Shown here in pieces: positions 25,351-34,025 of a stretch of 64,000 nt of DNA. Position 1 is the first letter of the stretch. Each line of letters starts with the position of its first letter. The translations under genes were made by a program, and so were the position numbers. The notes below the pieces were generated by a model. It searched no databases and was not told the origin of the DNA. It saw only the letters and a list, made by a program, of their open reading frames with translations. The DNA comes from JAUIAS01 sp030425395 (lineage in GTDB: Bacteria > Pseudomonadota > Alphaproteobacteria > Rhodobacterales > Rhodobacteraceae): NCBI GenBank assembly GCA_043553855.1, contig CP121336.1:2480001-2544000 (forward strand), given 5' to 3'.

Positions 25351-25718
25351 TGACCACCACAGAATCTGGCCCCGCTTCTGCGCCCGAACCCGTGTTTTCG
25401 GAACCGTGGCACGCACAGGTGTTTGCCGTTACAGTGCATCTGAATGAAACCGGGTGTTTCGATTGGCCAGAATGGGCGGCGCGGTTCAGCAAGACGCTGG
25501 CGCGCAATGGTCTGAACAAGGAACTGGATGGTGGCGACGACTATTTCCTTGCATGGCTTGAGACGCTGGAAAACTTCATGGCCGAAACCGGACGGGTGCC
25601 GCCCGATCAGGCCCGTGCCGTCAAGGCCGCTTGGGAACAGGCGTATCTGACCACGCCTCACGGCGCGCCGGTGCACCTTCCGGCTGATCAGTCTTCGATA
25701 TCGTCCACGTCGGCCTGA
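25347..25718 (+). CDS. Nitrile hydratase accessory (activator) protein
   Basis: 123 residues. It resembles the beta-subunit-like accessory proteins that insert cobalt into the alpha subunit (P14K/NhlE type): FSEPWHAQVFAVTVHLNETGCFDWPEWAARFSKTL, GGDDYFLAWLETLENFMAETG. It begins at an ATG overlapping the nthB stop; a second ATG three bases on is equally possible. The 3' end overlaps the convergent DUF6524 gene by 31 bases. Confidence 0.9.
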   Translation: MMTTTESGPASAPEPVFSEPWHAQVFAVTVHLNETGCFDWPEWAARFSKTLARNGLNKELDGGDDYFLAWLETLENFMAETGRVPPDQARAVKAAWEQAYLTTPHGAPVHLPADQSSISSTSA

Positions 25719-26083
25719 CCCGACAGCTTGCGGCGCACGATGCTCCAGCTCAGCCCGATACCCAGAACGATAGAAAGGGCCAGAATGCCCAGCCAGACGT
25801 TCACCGTCTGATTGCCCAGCGACAACAGGCCGAAGTCGTAAAGCACCCAAAGAAGGGTCGCGACCAGCGAGATGATCAGAAACATCCCAAAGCCGCCGAT
25901 CGACCGGATCGTCGCACGCAGATAGATGATGTAACCAATCCCCAGCACCAGACCAAGAAACACCGCCAGAGACAGATGGGTTTCGTAATGGCCCACCGTC
26001 CAGCGGATATAGTTCCAATTTGTCGGGTTGAAGGTTGCAGCGAGTAATACAAATGCGAACAACCAGCGCAGGAACAAACCCAT
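25688..26083 (-). CDS. DUF6524-like membrane protein
   Basis: 131 residues with four hydrophobic segments (FLRWLFAFVLLAATF, LSLAVFLGLVLGIGYIIYL, IGGFGMFLIISLVATLLWVLYDF, WLGILALSIVLGIGLSW) and a short acidic C-terminus GQADVDDIED. A similar protein is common in Rhodobacteraceae with the start MGLFLRWLFAFVLLAATFNPTNW; no function is known. The start at 26083 gives that conserved N-terminus. It is divergent from purA and overlaps the nitrile hydratase accessory gene at its 3' end. Confidence 0.78.
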   Translation of the reverse strand: MGLFLRWLFAFVLLAATFNPTNWNYIRWTVGHYETHLSLAVFLGLVLGIGYIIYLRATIRSIGGFGMFLIISLVATLLWVLYDFGLLSLGNQTVNVWLGILALSIVLGIGLSWSIVRRKLSGQADVDDIED

Positions 26084-26243
26084 ACTACCAATTCCAAGTT
26101 TTTTTACTTCAATCGCGTATCGAATGGCCGCTGTCCACCCCCTTGGGGCGGACCAAGCCGCACCTGCGGCGAAAATGCGGTTTCCCACGGCGCGAAGCGG
26201 GGCTATACCCGCGTGGGTTTGCAACATGCAATGAGGACCAGAT

Positions 26244-27539
26244 ATGGCCAACGTCGTCGTAGTCGGCGCCCAGTGGGGCGACGAAGGTAAAGGCAAGATC
26301 GTAGATTGGCTGAGCGAACGCGCAGACGTCATCGCGCGGTTTCAGGGCGGGCATAATGCCGGACACACCCTTGTCATCGACGGCAAGGTTTACAAGCTGC
26401 ATGCGCTGCCGTCCGGGGTTGTGCGCGGTGGCAAGCTGTCGGTGATTGGGAACGGCGTTGTTCTGGACCCTTGGAATCTGTTGAACGAGATCAAGACGAT
26501 CCGCGAACAGGGGGTCGAAATCAGCCCCGAAACGCTGATGATCGCCGAAAACACGCCGCTGATCCTGCCCTATCACGGGGAACTGGATCGCGCCCGCGAA
26601 GAGGCCGCCAGCAAGGGCACCAAGATCGGCACCACCGGCCGTGGCATCGGCCCGTGCTACGAAGACAAGGTCGGCCGCCGTGCGATTCGGGTGGCGGATC
26701 TCGCCGATGAGGCGACGCTTGAGGCGCGGGTGGATCGCGCGTTGCAGCATCACGATCCGTTGCGCAAAGGTCTCGGTGTCGATCCCCTCGACCGCGATGC
26801 CCTGATCGCCCAGTTGCACGAGATCGCTCCGCAAATCCTGCAATACGCAGGTCCGGTGTGGAAGGTGATGAATGACAAGCGCAAGGCCGGAAAGCGTATC
26901 CTGTTCGAAGGGGCGCAGGGGTCTTTGCTTGATATCGACTTTGGCACCTATCCGTTTGTGACGTCTTCGAACGTGATCGCCGGGCAGGCGGCAACGGGGG
27001 TCGGAATCGGTCCGACCTCGATTGATTACGTGCTTGGGATCGTCAAAGCCTACACAACGCGGGTGGGTGAAGGTCCATTCCCGACCGAGCTTGACGACGC
27101 TGACGGTCAGCGGTTGGGCGAACGCGGCCACGAATTTGGCACCACCACAGGCCGCAAGCGCCGTTGTGGATGGTTCGACGCCGCGTTGGTGCGCCAGACC
27201 TGTGCGACCTCTGGTGTCACGGGGATATCACTGACCAAGCTGGATGTTCTTGACGGGTTTGAAACGCTCAAGATTTGCGTGGGTTACGAACTGGACGGCG
27301 CGCAGATGGATTACCTGCCGACGGCAGCGGATCAGCAGGCCCGGTGCAAGCCGATCTATGAGGAAATGCCCGGCTGGTCGGAATCGACCGAAGGTGCACG
27401 CAGCTGGAACGACTTGCCTGCCAACGCGGTGAAATACGTGCGCCGCGTGGAAGAGTTGATTGGCTGTCCCGTCGCGCTACTGTCTACGTCGCCTGAACGT
27501 GATGACACGATCCTTGTAACGGACCCGTTTGCAGACTGA
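26244..27539 (+). CDS. purA: Adenylosuccinate synthetase
   Basis: 431 residues, family length. It makes adenylosuccinate from IMP, GTP and aspartate for AMP synthesis. Visible motifs are the P-loop GAQWGDEGKGKIVDWL, FQGGHNAGHTLVIDG, IGTTGRGIGPCYEDK, EGAQGSLLDIDFGTYPFVTSSN (the QGxxLDxxxGTYP signature) and GTTTGRKRRCGWFD. GAGGACCAG precedes the ATG. Its stop overlaps the next ATG by one base (TGATG). Confidence 0.98.
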   Translation: MANVVVVGAQWGDEGKGKIVDWLSERADVIARFQGGHNAGHTLVIDGKVYKLHALPSGVVRGGKLSVIGNGVVLDPWNLLNEIKTIREQGVEISPETLMIAENTPLILPYHGELDRAREEAASKGTKIGTTGRGIGPCYEDKVGRRAIRVADLADEATLEARVDRALQHHDPLRKGLGVDPLDRDALIAQLHEIAPQILQYAGPVWKVMNDKRKAGKRILFEGAQGSLLDIDFGTYPFVTSSNVIAGQAATGVGIGPTSIDYVLGIVKAYTTRVGEGPFPTELDDADGQRLGERGHEFGTTTGRKRRCGWFDAALVRQTCATSGVTGISLTKLDVLDGFETLKICVGYELDGAQMDYLPTAADQQARCKPIYEEMPGWSESTEGARSWNDLPANAVKYVRRVEELIGCPVALLSTSPERDDTILVTDPFAD

Positions 27540-27781
27540 TGACCGACAAACCCTCTCTGAGCTACAAGGCGCGCCGCCGCTGGTCGCTGGTGATCCTCTT
27601 GATCGGCTTGCCCGCCTATGTGGTTGTGGCTGTGACGATCATGAACCTGTTGGATCGCCCGCCGATCTGGCTGGAATTGCTGATTTACGTGGCGCTTGGG
27701 GTAATTTGGGCATTGCCGTTCAAATATGTGTTCCGGGGTGTGGGGCAATCCGACCCGGATGCCCCGACCGATCCCGAGTAG
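27539..27781 (+). CDS. DUF2842 small membrane protein
   Basis: 80 residues with two transmembrane helices (WSLVILLIGLPAYVVVAVTIMNLL and WLELLIYVALGVIWALPFKYVF) and an acidic tail. It matches the DUF2842 pattern (SYKARRRWSLVILLIGLPAYVVV). Translationally coupled to purA by a TGATG overlap. Function unknown. Confidence 0.87.
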   Translation: MTDKPSLSYKARRRWSLVILLIGLPAYVVVAVTIMNLLDRPPIWLELLIYVALGVIWALPFKYVFRGVGQSDPDAPTDPE

Positions 27782-27798
27782 GGGCTTTAATGCAAAGC

Positions 27799-27835
27799 GG
27801 GCGCGGAAAAATCCGCGCCCGTTTTGCGTTTTTTC
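27799..27835 (+). terminator. Terminator after purA-DUF2842
   Basis: A nine-pair stem GGGCGCGGA/TCCGCGCCC (27799-27807 with 27812-27820) closed by four A bases, followed by GTTTTGCGTTTTTTC. It lies just before the stop of the convergent gene at 27845. Confidence 0.9.
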
Positions 27836-27844
27836 ACTGACCTT

Positions 27845-29956
27845 TTAGCCTGCTGAGCGGGCTTCGGGTTGATACCCTATGGATTTCGAGGTGGTGAACC
27901 GGCCGCTGCGGGTTCTTTCGATCTTGCCTTCGCGCAGCAACTGGCCGAACGACCGCAGCCCGTCTTCGCGTGAGAAGTCGTCTTCCTTGATGGCGCGGAT
28001 CTTGTTCATCACCTGCGGGCGCGAGAATTCGTCCCGGCCTTCGACGATAGACAGATAGGCCGCTGCCGCCTCAAGCATTTCGGTCAGTTCCCGCGCGCCC
28101 ACTGATGCGGCAAATTCGCGAAAGCTGGTGCGTCCTTCGACGGCCTTTTCTTCGGCGACAACCTGCATCGGCGATGGCACACGGCGCGGGCGCACCGGCT
28201 GTTCCGCTGTGCGGGGGCGATCAGGCGAATCGATCCGTTGTTCCGCGACCAGCTTGAGCGGGGGAATGCGCGGGGCGTTTGGCCGTTCGCTGCGGCCTGT
28301 GGGGGCTGCATCAGGGCGGCGGGGCCGAACAACGGTTGCCAGATCGCGGCGGTATTCGGTCTCGGGGTCTGTGGCATCGGCATCGTCATTGCCCTCCGCC
28401 GCGCGGGCCGCGACGGCGGCGCGCATCCGGGCGAATTCATCGCGACGGCGCGATTGTTCCGGGGCCTCCATCTTGGTTTCCGCTTCGGCCATCAGGCGCG
28501 ACAGGGCTTCTTCTTCCGCGAGGGGGTCGGGCAGAGCGGTGCGAGCAGGAACGCGATCTGCCCGATCCCCCTTTTCCGGTTCCGGGGCGGTGGCAGTTTC
28601 CGCCTCAGAGCCGATCTCGGCTTCGATTTGTGCCAGTTCCTGGCGCAGTGCGTCTTCTTCATCAGGGTCGAGCAGACCCGCCGCGACGGTGTCCTGATCC
28701 TCCTGTGCCGCCGCGTCCTGTGCGACGTCTTCCCGGTGCGCGTCTTCTTCGCTCGCGGTCACGTCGGCAGAGGCGGCATCGGGTGCCTGACCCTCGCCGG
28801 CCTCGGCCATGGCGCGGTCAAACTCTTCGCGGCTCACCTTGATGACACGGGCGCGCATCGGCTTGGCTGGGGCCTCCGGCTCTTGCGCCGAATCGCCCAC
28901 CGCTTCCTCTGACTGTTCGTCGGTCAGATCCTGAGGCGCTGCTTCTGACGGCTCCTCTTGGGGCGCGTCCGCAATCTCCGCCGCTTCAGGGGCGTCGTCA
29001 TCATCGGCAAGGATGTTGCGCAGGTCGTCGCCATCGTCAAAGTCGTCTTCTTTACCGTCGTCTTCCGACAACAGGTCTTGGCGCGCTTCGTGGGCGTCCA
29101 ATTTGCCAAGGATCATGGCCAGCTCGTCGGTGTCGGCGGTATCTTCTGCCGCGTCATCGGGGCTGTCTTCCGAAGGGTCTTCGGCATCCGCGTCGTTAAC
29201 CACCTCGGCGGTCTCTTCCGCGATATCGTCGACAGTTTCCGCAGCCATGACTTCGATGGCGTTTTCCGGCTCGCCCCTATCGGACGCGGCGTCTTCGACA
29301 TCTTCGCCGATGATCTCTGAGATGTCTTGCGCCGCCGTGGCGAGGAAGTTCTCCGCGTGCTGATCCTCTGTGTATTCGGCCCGCGATGCATCCTGCTTGG
29401 CCACTACGGCGCGGATGCGTGCCAGCTTGGCGGCGATACTGTCCGACGTTAGCGGGGGCGTGGGCGTTTCGGCCTGTGGGATCAGCGTTTCCGCCTTGGG
29501 TTCGTCCGCCTTGGGGTCTTCGGGCAGTACCGGAGCTGCCGTTTCGGCAACCTGAACCGGTTCTTCCTTCTCCTCGGGGGCGTTCGCCATAGCGGTATCG
29601 TGATCGGAGGCGACATCCGCGGCAACGGCGGGCTGGGCCGCTGTTTCTTCGGCTGAATGCTCCGGCTTGACGTCCTCTTGGGGGGGGGCCTGTTCGATCA
29701 TGCTTCCGGCACGCAGAACCAGGCCATCCTCATCAAACCGCGCCTCAACCCGCCGGGCGATTTCCTTTTCCGCGATCCGCGCCAGCATTTCCGCATCGGG
29801 CACGGGCGGTTCGGCACCAAAGTACCGGTCGTTCGAAGCCAGATCGCGAAAATATTCCGCGATAGCTTTCATCGTGCCAAATGAATCGTCAAAGCCTTCC
29901 AACGTGCAAGAGAAGGTCCCGTACGATACCGTCAGGATTTTATTATTTTGTACCAT
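27845..29956 (-). CDS. Large acidic, low-complexity protein with conserved ends
   Basis: 703 residues from the ATG at 29956. The first 75 residues are a conserved module (MVQNNKILTVSYGTFSCTLEGF, DSFGTMKAIAEYFRDLASND, EMLARIAEKEIARRVEARFDEDG). The last 90 are another (GARELTEMLEAAAAYLSI, FSRPQVMNKIRAIKEDDFSR). The 500-residue centre is very rich in Glu, Asp and Ala (EDVEDAASD, EDGKEDDFDDGDDL) and looks disordered, with scattered Arg-rich patches. I recall homologues only from Rhodobacteraceae and none with a known role. It could scaffold or bind nucleic acid; I cannot tell. There is no signal peptide or membrane helix. Confidence 0.85.
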   Translation of the reverse strand: MVQNNKILTVSYGTFSCTLEGFDDSFGTMKAIAEYFRDLASNDRYFGAEPPVPDAEMLARIAEKEIARRVEARFDEDGLVLRAGSMIEQAPPQEDVKPEHSAEETAAQPAVAADVASDHDTAMANAPEEKEEPVQVAETAAPVLPEDPKADEPKAETLIPQAETPTPPLTSDSIAAKLARIRAVVAKQDASRAEYTEDQHAENFLATAAQDISEIIGEDVEDAASDRGEPENAIEVMAAETVDDIAEETAEVVNDADAEDPSEDSPDDAAEDTADTDELAMILGKLDAHEARQDLLSEDDGKEDDFDDGDDLRNILADDDDAPEAAEIADAPQEEPSEAAPQDLTDEQSEEAVGDSAQEPEAPAKPMRARVIKVSREEFDRAMAEAGEGQAPDAASADVTASEEDAHREDVAQDAAAQEDQDTVAAGLLDPDEEDALRQELAQIEAEIGSEAETATAPEPEKGDRADRVPARTALPDPLAEEEALSRLMAEAETKMEAPEQSRRRDEFARMRAAVAARAAEGNDDADATDPETEYRRDLATVVRPRRPDAAPTGRSERPNAPRIPPLKLVAEQRIDSPDRPRTAEQPVRPRRVPSPMQVVAEEKAVEGRTSFREFAASVGARELTEMLEAAAAYLSIVEGRDEFSRPQVMNKIRAIKEDDFSREDGLRSFGQLLREGKIERTRSGRFTTSKSIGYQPEARSAG

Positions 29957-30093
29957 GCTGCGCTCGTCCTCTTCTTCTCGTGTCTCTTGCTCTAACTGCA
30001 CATAACGATCAAAAACGGTCCGAATCTGAGCCTCTACCGTATCATTTTGTGTTTAGAATGTGATCTGTTTCCTAAAGGAGCATGAATCGAGCC

Positions 30094-30786
30094 ATGTCGT
30101 TTGCGATTGTTCACACTGAGGAAACTGTTTGCCTTGTCGGCGGAGCGCCGTTCGCGGAAAACCTGCTGGATGAGGTGTCGGAACTGGCCCCAGTTCTGGC
30201 TGCCGCCGATGGCGGAGCGGCGCAATGCCTTGCTGCGGGGCGTCATCCCAAGGCGGTGATCGGCGATATGGATTCGCTGGATTCGGATCTCGCAGCGCGT
30301 CTGGGGCCGGGTGTGGTGCACCGGATCGCGGAACAGGACAGCACCGATTTTGACAAGGCGCTGCGCCATTTGTCCTGTCCGCTGGTGATCGGTGTGGGAT
30401 TTACCGGTGCGCGGATTGATCACGAACTTGCGGCCTATCACACGTTGCTACGCCGCGCCGACAGGCTGTGCGTCCTTGTGGGGGAAACCGAAGTGGTGTT
30501 TCTGTGCCCGCCCGCCGTGAGCTTGCCGACCGAGGCAGGCGATACCGTGTCTTTGGTGCCCTTACGGCGATCATCGGGGCGGTCAACTGGGCTGGAATGG
30601 CCGATTGACGGGCTTGTCATGGAACCGGGGGGGCGCATCGGGACATCCAACCGCGCCACCGGGCCGGTGCAGATTGTGACCGATCATCCCGGTATGCTGG
30701 TTATTCTGCCGCGACGCCGCCTTGCACCTTTGGCGCGGTCTCTGGCGATTTTGCCAGATCGCGGGCGATGGCCCGCTCCCGCATGA
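30094..30786 (+). CDS. thiN: Thiamine diphosphokinase
   Basis: 230 residues. It phosphorylates thiamine to thiamine diphosphate with ATP. Family motifs: VLAAADGGAAQCL, VIGDMDSLDSDL, DSTDFDKALRHL and VGFTGARIDHELAAYH, then the C-terminal sugar-like barrel (GDTVSLVPL, SNRATGPVQIVTDHPGMLVIL). The start is uncertain: AAAGGAG is one base before an ATG at 30082 and 13 before the ATG at 30094; I use the latter. The last 86 bases overlap the convergent transporter gene at 30701, giving an Arg/Pro-rich tail (LPRRRLAPLARSLAILPDRGRWPAPA) that may be a poorly conserved extension. Confidence 0.87.
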   Translation: MSFAIVHTEETVCLVGGAPFAENLLDEVSELAPVLAAADGGAAQCLAAGRHPKAVIGDMDSLDSDLAARLGPGVVHRIAEQDSTDFDKALRHLSCPLVIGVGFTGARIDHELAAYHTLLRRADRLCVLVGETEVVFLCPPAVSLPTEAGDTVSLVPLRRSSGRSTGLEWPIDGLVMEPGGRIGTSNRATGPVQIVTDHPGMLVILPRRRLAPLARSLAILPDRGRWPAPA

Positions 30787-31648
30787 CGATATAAAGACCT
30801 GACCCCACGGTGATCACGATCCCCACCGAGGCAAGCCCGTTGGGCAAATCTCCAAACACTGCCCAGCCGATCAACGTCGCAATCGGAATTTCGAGGTATT
30901 GCATCGGTGCCAGCGTTGCTGCGGGTGCATAGCGAAGTGACCATGTCATCAGAAGGTGTCCACAGGTGCCAAGCGCCCCGATGGCAAACAGCATCGGCCA
31001 ATCCAGCCATGCTGGCATGGTCAATTCCAGAACAGCAACGCCCATGGCATCCCCGACCAACAGAAACGGGGCAAGAATCAAGACGGCCATCGCGCCGGAT
31101 ACGGCCTGAAGCCCGATGGGATCGGTTTCCTTTGCGATCTGGCGGGTGGTCAGGATAAAGAAAGAGAACGTGATCGCCACCAGCAAGGGCCAGAGCGCAT
31201 TCCACCCCACGGCGGCAAAGCTGGGCTGGATCACCAGAAGCGTTCCGGCAAACCCGACCGCGCAGGCGATCAACCGCCGCCCGCCGACTTCTTCATCAAG
31301 GATAAACCGGCCCAAAAGCAACATGATGAACGGCATCACGAAGGCAATCGCGATGGCATCTGCCAGCGGCAGGTGTTTGAGCGCGGTGAACATCGCCCCG
31401 ATGCCGATGATATGCAGCAAGGTGCGCTGGACAGTCAGACGGAGCACCCGCCCACGCATCCGCCATGGTCTTCCGGTCGCCGCGATCAACGGCACCAAAA
31501 GCAGCACTTGCACGGCAAAGCGAATAAACAGCAACAGCCCCAAAGGCACCGTATCGCCCAATATCTTGGCGACTGCGTCCCCCATCGGGGCGACAACGCA
31601 AAACCCCAACATGAGGCCAATACCAAGAACGGGACGATCCAAAGACAT
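30701..31648 (-). CDS. EamA-family (DMT) membrane transporter
   Basis: 315 residues with ten predicted membrane helices in two EamA repeats. Examples are LADAIAIAFVMPFIMLLLGRFILDEEVGGRRLIACAVGFAGTLLVI in repeat 1 and PAATLAPMQYLEIPIATLIGWAVFGDLPN in repeat 2, matching the known drug/metabolite exporter layout. The substrate is unknown. It follows sdaA by 146 bases on the same strand and may share a transcript with sdaA and the GST gene. It overlaps thiN by 86 bases in opposite orientation. Confidence 0.86.
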   Translation of the reverse strand: MSLDRPVLGIGLMLGFCVVAPMGDAVAKILGDTVPLGLLLFIRFAVQVLLLVPLIAATGRPWRMRGRVLRLTVQRTLLHIIGIGAMFTALKHLPLADAIAIAFVMPFIMLLLGRFILDEEVGGRRLIACAVGFAGTLLVIQPSFAAVGWNALWPLLVAITFSFFILTTRQIAKETDPIGLQAVSGAMAVLILAPFLLVGDAMGVAVLELTMPAWLDWPMLFAIGALGTCGHLLMTWSLRYAPAATLAPMQYLEIPIATLIGWAVFGDLPNGLASVGIVITVGSGLYIVMRERAIARDLAKSPETAPKVQGGVAAE

Positions 31649-31793
31649 TCAAGAACGCTAATTCCGCCGCTTGGGCGACGCAACATCTCAGGCAGGTGCG
31701 CGCGGGTCTTGTCCTGAAACAGGGCAGGGGTGACGCGCATCCGCGTCAGGGCCATCTGTTCTGCGGCGCTGCGTCAGCCGTCGATGGTATGGG

Positions 31794-33167
31794 TCAACAA
31801 TTGGGCACGTTCACGGCAAGACCGCCCAGCGAAGTTTCCTTGTATTTCTCGCTCATGTCGGCCCCGGTCTGGCGCATGGTTTCTATGCAGGCGTCCAGGG
31901 GCACAAGATGGGTGCCATCGCCGCGCAGGGCCAGCGACGCGGCACTAACGGCCTTGATGGCCCCCAGCCCGTTGCGTTCGATACAGGGCACCTGCACCAG
32001 CCCCTTGACCGGATCGCAGGTCATACCAAGGTGGTGTTCCAGAGCGATTTCGGCGGCATTCTCAACCTGTTCGGGCGTGCCGCCCATCACTGCGCACAAC
32101 CCCGCCGCCGCCATCGCGGCCGCGCTGCCCACTTCGGCCTGACAACCCGCTTCGGCCCCGCTGATCGAGGCGTTGAATTTAACCAGCCCTCCGATGGCCG
32201 CCGCAGTCAGCAGAAAATCCTCTACATGTGCGGTCGAGGCACCGGGCACGTGATCAAGGTAATACCGGATCGTTGCCGGAACGACACCGGCGGCACCGTT
32301 GGTCGGTGCGGTGACGACCTGACCGCCTGCGGCGTTTTCCTCGTTTACGGCCATGGCATAAACGCTCATCCAGTCGTTGATCGTATGGGGCGCGGTCAGG
32401 TTCATGCCGCGTTCATCCATCAGCGCGTCGTAAATTCCCTTGGCCCGTCGCTTGACGCCCAGCCCGCCGGGCAACACCCCGTCCGAAGCCAGCCCCCGGT
32501 CGATGCACGCGTTCATCACCTCCCATATGCGGGCGGTGCCTTGTCGCAATCTGGCATCGCCGTTGCGCGAAATTTCATTGGCGCGCTTCATCGCTGCCAC
32601 GGATTTGCCGGAGGCGCGCGCCATCTCAAGCATCTCTGCGGCGCTCTTGAAGGGATAGGGCACCGGTGTGCCTTCGTCGGTGTCCTTGCCTGCGGCAAGC
32701 TCCTCCTCGGTCATCACAAAGCCGCCGCCGATGGAGTAATAGACCTGCCTGAGGGTGACGTCGCCCTGGGCATCGGTGGCCATCAGGATCATCCCGTTGG
32801 CATGGCCGGTCAGCTTGTGATCATAGTCAAAGGCCAGATCACGATCGGGGGAAAACGCCAGCGTGCCCAGCCCTTCCGGCGATACGGTTCCGGTTTTGCG
32901 GATCTCGGCCAGCGCGGTTTCGGCGGCGTCGGCGTCATAGGTTTCGGGAACAAACCCCGCCAGCCCCAGAACGGTGGCACGGTCTGTGGCGTGTCCGACA
33001 CCGGTAAAGGCCAATGATCCATGCAGAGACGCGCGCAACCCTGCAAAGCGGAACGGCGAGGCGCGCATCAGGTCCAGAAACCGTGCCGCTGCAACCATCG
33101 GACCCATGGTATGCGACGATGACGGTCCGATGCCGACCTTGAACATATCAAAGACTGAGAGAAACAT
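31794..33167 (-). CDS. sdaA: L-serine ammonia-lyase, single-chain iron-sulfur type
   Basis: 457 residues from the ATG at 33167. It deaminates serine to pyruvate. The beta domain (FDMFKVGIGPSSSHTMGPMVAAARF) and alpha domain (TAPTNGAAGVVPATIRYY, SGAEAGCQAEVGSAAAMAAAGLCAVMGGTP, LGMTCDPVKGLVQVPCIERN) are fused as in the E. coli-type enzyme. The cysteines in these motifs ligate the [4Fe-4S] cluster. The start lies one base after the upstream gst stop, so the two genes are co-transcribed. The frame is open upstream through gst, but without family similarity. Confidence 0.96.
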   Translation of the reverse strand: MFLSVFDMFKVGIGPSSSHTMGPMVAAARFLDLMRASPFRFAGLRASLHGSLAFTGVGHATDRATVLGLAGFVPETYDADAAETALAEIRKTGTVSPEGLGTLAFSPDRDLAFDYDHKLTGHANGMILMATDAQGDVTLRQVYYSIGGGFVMTEEELAAGKDTDEGTPVPYPFKSAAEMLEMARASGKSVAAMKRANEISRNGDARLRQGTARIWEVMNACIDRGLASDGVLPGGLGVKRRAKGIYDALMDERGMNLTAPHTINDWMSVYAMAVNEENAAGGQVVTAPTNGAAGVVPATIRYYLDHVPGASTAHVEDFLLTAAAIGGLVKFNASISGAEAGCQAEVGSAAAMAAAGLCAVMGGTPEQVENAAEIALEHHLGMTCDPVKGLVQVPCIERNGLGAIKAVSAASLALRGDGTHLVPLDACIETMRQTGADMSEKYKETSLGGLAVNVPNC

Positions 33168-33168
33168 T

Positions 33169-33879
33169 CTAAAGGGCACTCCCTTCTGGGGGCTGAGGAT
33201 AATCGGGGGCGGAAAAGGGGTGTGGCCCCATGCCTTCTGCAATGCAGAGGCGGTCTGTGCTTTGGCGCTGTTCCAATGCGACGCACATCGCGTGCAAGCC
33301 TGGATAGGCCGCCAGATCGAACCAGCCGCGATCCGCCACTGGATAAAGCTGTAGCCAGCGCAGCAGCGGGGCCAGATAGAGATCGAGAGCGGACGGTTGC
33401 CGCGCACCCAGCCAGCCGGTCAGGCGCGGACGCGCTTCGGTTTCGATCAGCGCGACATGGGCGGTCAGCCGTGCCCTGACGGCGTCGCGCATCGCAGCAT
33501 GATCCGTTTCGACACCATAGCGGTTGATGTAAAACAGTATCGCGGCATCCGCGTGCAGGGTGTTGGCGAGGAAAAACAACCAGTTCAGCGCCGCCGCCCG
33601 CATCGGATCGCGCGGATCGGGCAGCAAGCCGCCGTGCCGGTCGGCAAGCCACAAGAGAATGGCCCCGGTTTCGCTGATCGGGCCATCGGGGGTCTCAAGC
33701 GTTGGAATGCGCCCCGCCGGGTTCAGGGCGCGATAGCCCTTTGAGCGTTGGGCGGCTACGGCGCGGTCCACAAGGCAGGTGTCAAACGCGATGTCCAGTT
33801 CATCCAGCGCAAGCCGGATGATCATCGACGCGTTGTCGGGCGCATAGTGCAGGACATAAGGCTTGGTCATACCTGTCAT
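33169..33879 (-). CDS. Glutathione S-transferase family protein
   Basis: 236 residues. The N-terminal thioredoxin-like domain has YVLHYAPDNASMIIRLALDELDIAFD, ALNPAGRIPTLETPDGPISETGAILLWLADRHG (the SE-TGAI glutathione-binding motif), and the helical C-domain contains WLGARQPSALDLYLAPLLRWLQLYP. The catalytic Ser/Cys position is not clear. It directly precedes sdaA with one base between. The start at 33879 has GGTGG upstream; the ATG nine bases inside is an alternative. Confidence 0.9.
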   Translation of the reverse strand: MTGMTKPYVLHYAPDNASMIIRLALDELDIAFDTCLVDRAVAAQRSKGYRALNPAGRIPTLETPDGPISETGAILLWLADRHGGLLPDPRDPMRAAALNWLFFLANTLHADAAILFYINRYGVETDHAAMRDAVRARLTAHVALIETEARPRLTGWLGARQPSALDLYLAPLLRWLQLYPVADRGWFDLAAYPGLHAMCVALEQRQSTDRLCIAEGMGPHPFSAPDYPQPPEGSAL

Positions 33880-34025
33880 CTAACCACCGGCGAGGCTTTG
33901 GCTCAGCCCAAAAGCGACATTCCGGCGTGAAAACCGGTCAGACCGGGCCCGTGTTGGAAATCGGCCCTCGCCACGATAGGCTGGTGCAGCCTATAACCGC
34001 GGCAGACCGCAACAAAGGAGCTCCC

